64,000 nt of DNA, from positions 10,920,449 to 10,984,448 of the forward strand of contig NW_020954630.1 in NCBI RefSeq assembly GCF_900497805.2. Direction: 5' to 3'. The stretch is from Vombatus ursinus (Eukaryota; Chordata; Mammalia; Diprotodontia; Vombatidae). This document shows positions 59,137 to 64,000 of this stretch, piece by piece (the stretch's first letter is position 1; each line of letters opens with the position of its first letter). The position numbers and the translations under genes were made by a program. The notes under the pieces were generated by a model, which ran no database searches, was not told the DNA's origin, and was given only the letters and a program-made list of their open reading frames with translations.

Positions 59137-61065
59137 CTAGAGCAGCAGAACCCATAAAAAGACAGAGTCAAACAAATTTCTAGCCCAAGACAACCTGAAA
59201 GGTTGACAGGAAAGGTCGGTTGCACCAGGCTGACAGAGAAGGTCTAGCACAGGCTGCACCAGGGAAGACCAGGCCCTAGCAAACCCAGAGTAGGCCTCAG
59301 GGCGACTGAACCACTGGCAGCAGGGGTGGTTTGCAGAGCTTTCAGCCCATAGACACCAAAGACAGAAGGTCAGCGGGAAAGGTCTATTGGACCTGGGTGA
59401 GAGTCTAGCACAGGCCATGCCAGCAAAGCCCTGGCCCCAGCAAACCAGGAGCAGGCCTTGGGAGTGAATGAATCAGCAGTCGCAGCAGCAGCAGCAGCTG
59501 CTTCTCTCACCCCACAGACAGAGGGGGGATTGAGCAGTTGGTCAGAAGGAGATCACAAGCATCTCTTCACTAGCACTGAAGCAGGATCTGCTACTTTGCC
59601 CATCCTTGAATCTGGGTCACAGTCACGGGTGGCAGTCCTGGAGTGAGGAGGAGCACTAGCATAGCAGAGCTCGTGGTAGCAGTGGAGAGGAGACCCTTCT
59701 CGCAGTTGCAGGGCAGGAAAGAGTGCTTGTAGTCACTCACAGACCAGAGCACAGGCCAGGAAAGGAGTAAACACCTCTCCTTAGATTATACCACCTTGGA
59801 AGAACTGGAAACTTACAGGTCCCTAGAAGTATTTCTGACAACAGCTACACAAAACCCCTGAAGTTTGGGACAGTATGCCCTCCACACTTGAAGCACAGCC
59901 CTACCTTAACAAAGAGTTAAAAAGTCAAGTAATAGGCTTGGGAAATGAGCAAACAACAGAAAAAACTCTGACTATAGAAACTTACTTTGGTTACAAAGAA
60001 GATCAAAACATAAAGAAGACAATAAAGTCGTGGCTCTTACATCTAAAACCTCCAAGAAAAATATGAACTGATCTCAGGCCATGAAAGAGCTCAAAAAGGA
60101 TTTTGAAAATCAAGTAAGAGAAGTAGAGGAAAAATTGGGAAGAAAAATGAGAGTGATGCAAGAAAATCATGAAAAATGAGTCAACAGCTTGATAAACAAG
60201 ACCTCAAAAATACTGAAGAAAATAACACCTTAAAAATAGAATAACCAAATGGCAAAAGAGGTCCAAAAAGCCAATTAGGAGAAGAATGCCTTAAAAAGCA
60301 GCATTGGCCAAATGGAAAAGAAGGTCCAAAAGTTTACTGAAGAAAATAATTCCTTAAAAATTAGAACGGAGCAAATGGAAGCTGATGACTTTATGAGAAA
60401 TCAACAAATCATAAAACAAAACCAAAAGAATGAAAAAAATAGAAGATAATGTGAAATATCTCATTGGAAAAACAACTGACCTGGAAAATAGATCCAGGAG
60501 AGATAATTTAAAAATTATTGGATTACCTGAAAGCCACGATCAAAAAAAGACCCTAGACATCATCTTTCAAGAAATTGTCAAGGAAAATAGCCCTAATATT
60601 CTAGAACCAGAAAGTAAAATAGAAATTGAAAGAATACACCAATCACCTACTGAAAAGATCCCCAAAGGAAAACTTCCAGGAATATTATAGCCAAATTCCA
60701 GATTTCCCAGGTCAAGGAGAAAATACTGCAAGCGGTCAGAAAGAAACAATTCAAGTATTGTGGAAACACAATCAGGATAACACAGGATTTAGCAGCTTCT
60801 ACATTAAAGGATCAGAGGTCTTGGAATATGATTTCTGGAAGGCAAAAGAGCCAAAAGAGTAATTGGGCAAAAAAAAGCTAAGAATCGCCTACCCAGCAAA
60901 ACAGTATAATCCATGAGATGAAAAAATGCATATTCAATGAGATAGAGGAATTTCATGCATTCTTGAGAAAAGACCAGAGCTAAATAGAAAACTTGACTTT
61001 CAAATACAAGACTCAAGGGAAGCATGAAAGAGTAAAGAAGAAAGAGAAGTCATAAGACACTTATT

Positions 61066-61167
61066 TTTTTGTAACTCGCCGTTTTCTTTATTTGTACAAA
61101 ATAGTAAATAGAACAATCATACCCCAACTGGGAAAAAACAGTGGTTTAGGGTTTAAACAAGTCCTGT
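61066..61167 (-). pseudogene. 3' end of an unidentified polyadenylated RNA, fused to U6
   Basis: On the minus strand this follows U6 directly: ACAGGACTTGTTTAAACCCT, then CCCAGTTGGGGTATGATTGT, TGTACAAATAAAGAAAAC, and an A run abutting the duplication. AATAAA (61087-61092) lies about 16 bases before the A tail, so this is the 3' terminus of a polyadenylated transcript. I do not recognise the gene. Together with U6 it forms one insertion. Confidence 0.8.
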
Positions 61168-61274
61168 AAAAATATGGAACACTTCATGAATTTGCATGTC
61201 ATCCTTGCACAGGCACCATGCTAATCTTCTCTGTATCATTCCAACTTTAGTATATGTACTCCTGAAGCAAGCAC
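61168..61274 (-). pseudogene. RNU6 (pseudogene): U6 snRNA retropseudogene, full-length
   Basis: U6 is the spliceosomal RNA that forms part of the catalytic core. The minus strand reads the whole 107-nt gene: GTGCTTGCTTCAGGAGTACA, then TATACTAAAGTTGGAATGAT, ACAGAGAAGATTAGCATGG (the ACAGAG box is intact), TGCAAGGATGACATGCAAAT and TTCCATATTTTT. About ten substitutions from the usual mammalian sequence are visible, several of them CpG decay. Its first base touches the target-site duplication and no polymerase III promoter precedes it, since upstream is L1. It is a retrocopy, not a gene in use. Confidence 0.95.
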
Positions 61275-61989
61275 CATAAGGGACTTATTAAGGTTAAACT
61301 GTTTAAATTCATATATGGAAAGATGATATTTGTAACTCATAAGAACTTTCTCATTATTAGTGTAGTTAGAAGGAGTATATATAGACAGAGGGCACAGGTG
61401 TGACTTGAATATGAAAAGATGATATCTAAAAAATAAAATTATGGGGTGAGAGAGGAATGTATTGGGAGAAAGAAAAAAGGAGAGGTAGAATGGAGTAAAT
61501 TATCTCACATAAAAGAGGCAAAAGTTTTTACAGTGAAGGGGAAGAGAGAGGAGATAAGACGGAGTGAGTGAACTTTACTCTCATCAGAATTGGCTCAGAA
61601 AAGGAATAACACACATGTTCAACTGAGTATAGAAATCTATCTTATCCTACAGGAAAGTAGAGGGGAAGAGGATGCGGGGAGTGATAGAAGGGAGGGCAGG
61701 TTGGGCGAGGGGGTAGTCAGAAGTAAAACACTTTTGAGGAGGGACAGGGTGAAAAGAGAGAATAGAATAAGTGGGGGGGATAGGATGGAGGGAAATATAG
61801 TTAGTCTTTCACAACAAGACTATTATGGAAGTGTTTTGCATGACTACACATGTATAACCTACATTGAATTGCTTGCCTTCTCAATGAGGAGGGGTGGGGA
61901 GGGAATTTGGAACTCAACTTATGAAAATGAATGTTAAAATTGTTTTTACATGTAACTGGGGAAAAATAAAATACTAGAGAAAAAATTTT

Positions 61990-63290
61990 TAAAAAAGAAG
62001 ACTAAAGGCCATCTTGTCCTTTTTTTTTTAGACTGTTAGAACTAAAGAATTCAAGTTGCTTACTGATAATGAGATAGGTTAACCTTACATAGCTAGGTTA
62101 ATCAAAAGAAAGTAAACCCAATCTATCACCTAGATTCAGCAGTATACTGGAGTCTCAAAGAACTGATTGTTAAATTTTTAATGTGAGCATTTACTCCTCA
62201 AAATCAGCAAATGCTACAAATCAGGTCTTGATTTATTGTTTTATTGACTATTCTTAAGAAAGTAATGGATAAAAATGTTAATAATGCAGATTGAACTTTC
62301 AAACCATCTCAGGGTACTTCTCTCCCTTCTCACCCACCCAGAGCTGGTTATTGCTAAATTACCAGCACACCCCTGCCTAGATTATGACTGAAGCCTATAT
62401 TATTTTGGGTTAAAGGATTGGAAACCTGACCACCATATATAGCACCCTTTCTATTGGGAAATATGTTCCAAGTTCCAAAAAGCAAGCTTAGGAAAGAAAT
62501 TTGGAATTCTACCCTTTTCAAAACTTTGGGACTTGTTTTTTATTTTTCACTCTCAGAATCTTTCTGAGATGAAGTAAATAGAGGCAGTTTAAAGAAGTTT
62601 TAAATAAAATGACCTACAGACTGAAAGATAGGAAAGGAAAATATTTTACTCTGCATGGAAAGCTTGCATAAATAGGACTCCTAGAAGTATGATCTTTGTT
62701 TACAAGTATTTGAAGAGTGCAAACAACAGAGAGAAACTAATTATGTTAAGGGAAGGGGGTCTAATTGGAGTAATTTGATTAAATTAAAGACAGGAAGATT
62801 TAGGCTTCTTGTCAGCAAAAGATTCTGAACAGGGAAATCTAGGAAACAGAGAAAGAAATCATTTCCTTAAGGAAAAGAGAAAGCAAGCTTGAATTTAGCC
62901 TTTAAGCTACGATAGCAACTATAAAATGACTCTGACCTTGTTGTAGAGAAGCAAATGAATAGATCCCTCATGTCTCTGTTTCCTTGAGCATGTTGATTAT
63001 TTCATTCAACACTATTGAATGCTTATATAAAAGCATTACCTTAATCTCACGTTTAATGTAACTCATCCCCCCATGCCTATGCATAAGGAGCAGTTTTATA
63101 GCAGGGATGATTTGCTGTGTATATAGGACATAAAAGATAAACTTTATAAAAGGGAGGCACCTTGTACTAAAAGCACATGCTGGTCATTTATGGCCAGCTT
63201 GTACACTGAAAGACATACTTGGAGGGCTCTGGGCTCACTCTCCCAACCCATAATTATATCAGGACCCTTTTCCTTCAGGGGTCTCAAGGT
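61990..63290. other. Nothing recognised
   Basis: 1.3 kb of AT-rich, single-copy-looking DNA. A TATATAAAAG box lies near 63024, but without further support. Confidence 0.4.
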
Positions 63291-63297
63291 AATCTAT

Positions 63298-63525
63298 AGC
63301 GGTTGTGTCAAACTCAAATAGAAATGGGGCCATTAGACCATACATAAAGATCTCTGTAGGCCACATACTGACTTAGAAAACCACATGCTAACATTATTTG
63401 TATTCAATTTTTAAAATTTTATTTGCTAAATATTTCCTAATTATATTTTAATCTGGTTTGGGGTCATACTTGGGAACTGGGTATGTCCATAATTCAGCCT
63501 GCAAGGCATATGTATGACATCTCTG
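63298..63525 (+). mobile_element. hAT (Charlie-like) non-autonomous element, second family
   Basis: Left end AGCGGTTGTGTCAAACTCAA and the inverted right end TCAGAGATGTCATACATA share the hAT TGTCA-type end. The interior holds GTAGGCCACATACTGACTTA and TAATCTGGTTTGGGGTC. No clear duplication. Named from recalled mammalian Charlie-type elements. Confidence 0.65.
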
Positions 63526-63529
63526 ACCT

Positions 63530-64000
63530 AGACTAGTTGGAGTGTCCTAGTACTATTACTCAAAAGCCCCTATGCTTCCCCCTAATATCAACTGACTGTT
63601 GATATCTCCCTAATATCATTTAACCAATAAACCATAATAAAGGGATATTTACTGAGAAGGTATAGCAAAGACCACAGTACAACAAAATCCCAAACCAGGA
63701 GCATCCTCTCCTATGCACATCTCAGCCCTTGGCCAGAATGAGATCAAACTTAAAGTGGTTGGCACAAAACATACCCCTCACCAAATTCCTTCTGGGTGTG
63801 GTACTGTGTCCCTGCTGTTGAATTAATTCCCTACTAAACTGGGTCAAGCAGGCTGATCCTTAGGACTTCATGATCACCAGACCTGGCTCCTGCAATTACC
63901 AACAGTCTCTGCTACTGACTCCAGGTATTGGACCTCTAAAGCCTCCTGCAAAGTTTCAAATCTCACAAGATCATAACCTGGTCCATTCCGTCTCATGTAC
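63530..64000. other. Unassigned; possibly antisense LTR-type DNA
   Basis: Somewhat GC-richer than its neighbour and without L2, MIR or L1 matches. The style recalls LTR sequence, but the right end lies outside the window, so no call is made. Confidence 0.25.

Larger units (their letters stand above)
61051..61289. repeat. Target-site duplication pair around the U6 chimera
   Basis: CATAAGACACTTATT (61051-61065) and CATAAGGGACTTATT (61275-61289), 13 of 15 identical. One copy is the original L1 sequence. Confidence 0.93.
59137..61985 (+). mobile_element. L1 LINE lacking ORF2 (half-L1 structure), interrupted by a U6 chimera
   Basis: 59137-59870 is 5' UTR-like (GCAGCAGAACCCATAAAAAG, AGCCCAAGACAACCTGAAAG, two related blocks around GGAAAGGTC near 59208 and 59380). 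ORF1 lies at about 59880-61020: KQVIGLGNEQ-like start, coiled-coil DNA, then 60430-60690 VKYLIGKTTDLENRSRRDNL, KIIGLPESHDQKKTLDIIF, KIEIERIHQSPTE. After the U6 chimera the inter-ORF region continues (61290-61805; AAGGTTAAACTGTTTAAATT). It then passes directly to the 3' UTR (TATGGAAGTGTTTTGCATGA) and ends in an A-rich tail near 61985. No endonuclease or reverse transcriptase is present. ORF1 has several frame breaks. Confidence 0.9.

Noticed and set aside
61168-61274. A functional U6 gene
   Set aside because: No external polymerase III promoter elements upstream, several substitutions, and it is embedded in L1 with target-site duplications.

Overview
This looks like a piece of a marsupial nuclear genome, probably an Australian species. 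That rests on repeats: many tRNA-derived CORE-SINEs of the WSINE1/MAR1 style (head GGCAGCTAGGTGGC, core CACACAGCTAGTAAGTGTCTGAGG), RTE/BovB-like LINEs, marsupial-style L1s, and many old MIR, L2 and CR1/L3 remnants. Base composition is AT-rich apart from one CpG island. I found no intact multi-exon protein gene and no bacterial features. Repeat subfamily names and the Australian placement come from memory of consensus sequences, not from a search.

Layout: 0-3.4 kb holds a CpG island with a long GGC run at about 1.4-2.17 kb, probably a gene promoter and first exon of unknown direction. 3.4-17 kb is a patchwork of MIR, L2, SINEs, an RTE/BovB LINE 3' part, a hAT MITE with perfect 8-bp target-site duplications, an older hAT copy and a CR1/L3 LINE remnant carrying an esterase-type motif. 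17.6-25.5 kb holds two 5'-truncated or internally deleted L1s, a CR1/L3 piece and a solo LTR. 26-41 kb holds L2, MIR, two further hAT copies, two more solo LTRs with 5-bp duplications, and an AT-rich tandem array grown inside a MIR. 41.6-43.1 kb carries an intronless, broken TRIM (RING/B-box/coiled-coil/SPRY) on the minus strand.

46.7-56.9 kb is a deep nest. An old L1 is interrupted by an MHC class II beta retrocopy at 47.5-49.0 kb, by several SINEs, and by a younger 5.5-kb L1. The last 8 kb has a candidate TATA/CCAAT promoter at 57.5 kb, an RTE antisense piece, and an L1 lacking ORF2 (half-L1 structure). That L1 was itself hit by a chimeric retrocopy in which U6 snRNA is joined to the 3' end of a polyadenylated RNA.

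The two best observations are both products of L1-type retrotransposition with recognisable target-site duplications: the U6 chimera at 61.07-61.27 kb, and the partly processed MHC class II beta copy, which keeps the end of intron 1 but has lost every later intron. No host genes here can be shown to work together. The window is best read as intergenic or intronic DNA rich in layered retrotransposition.
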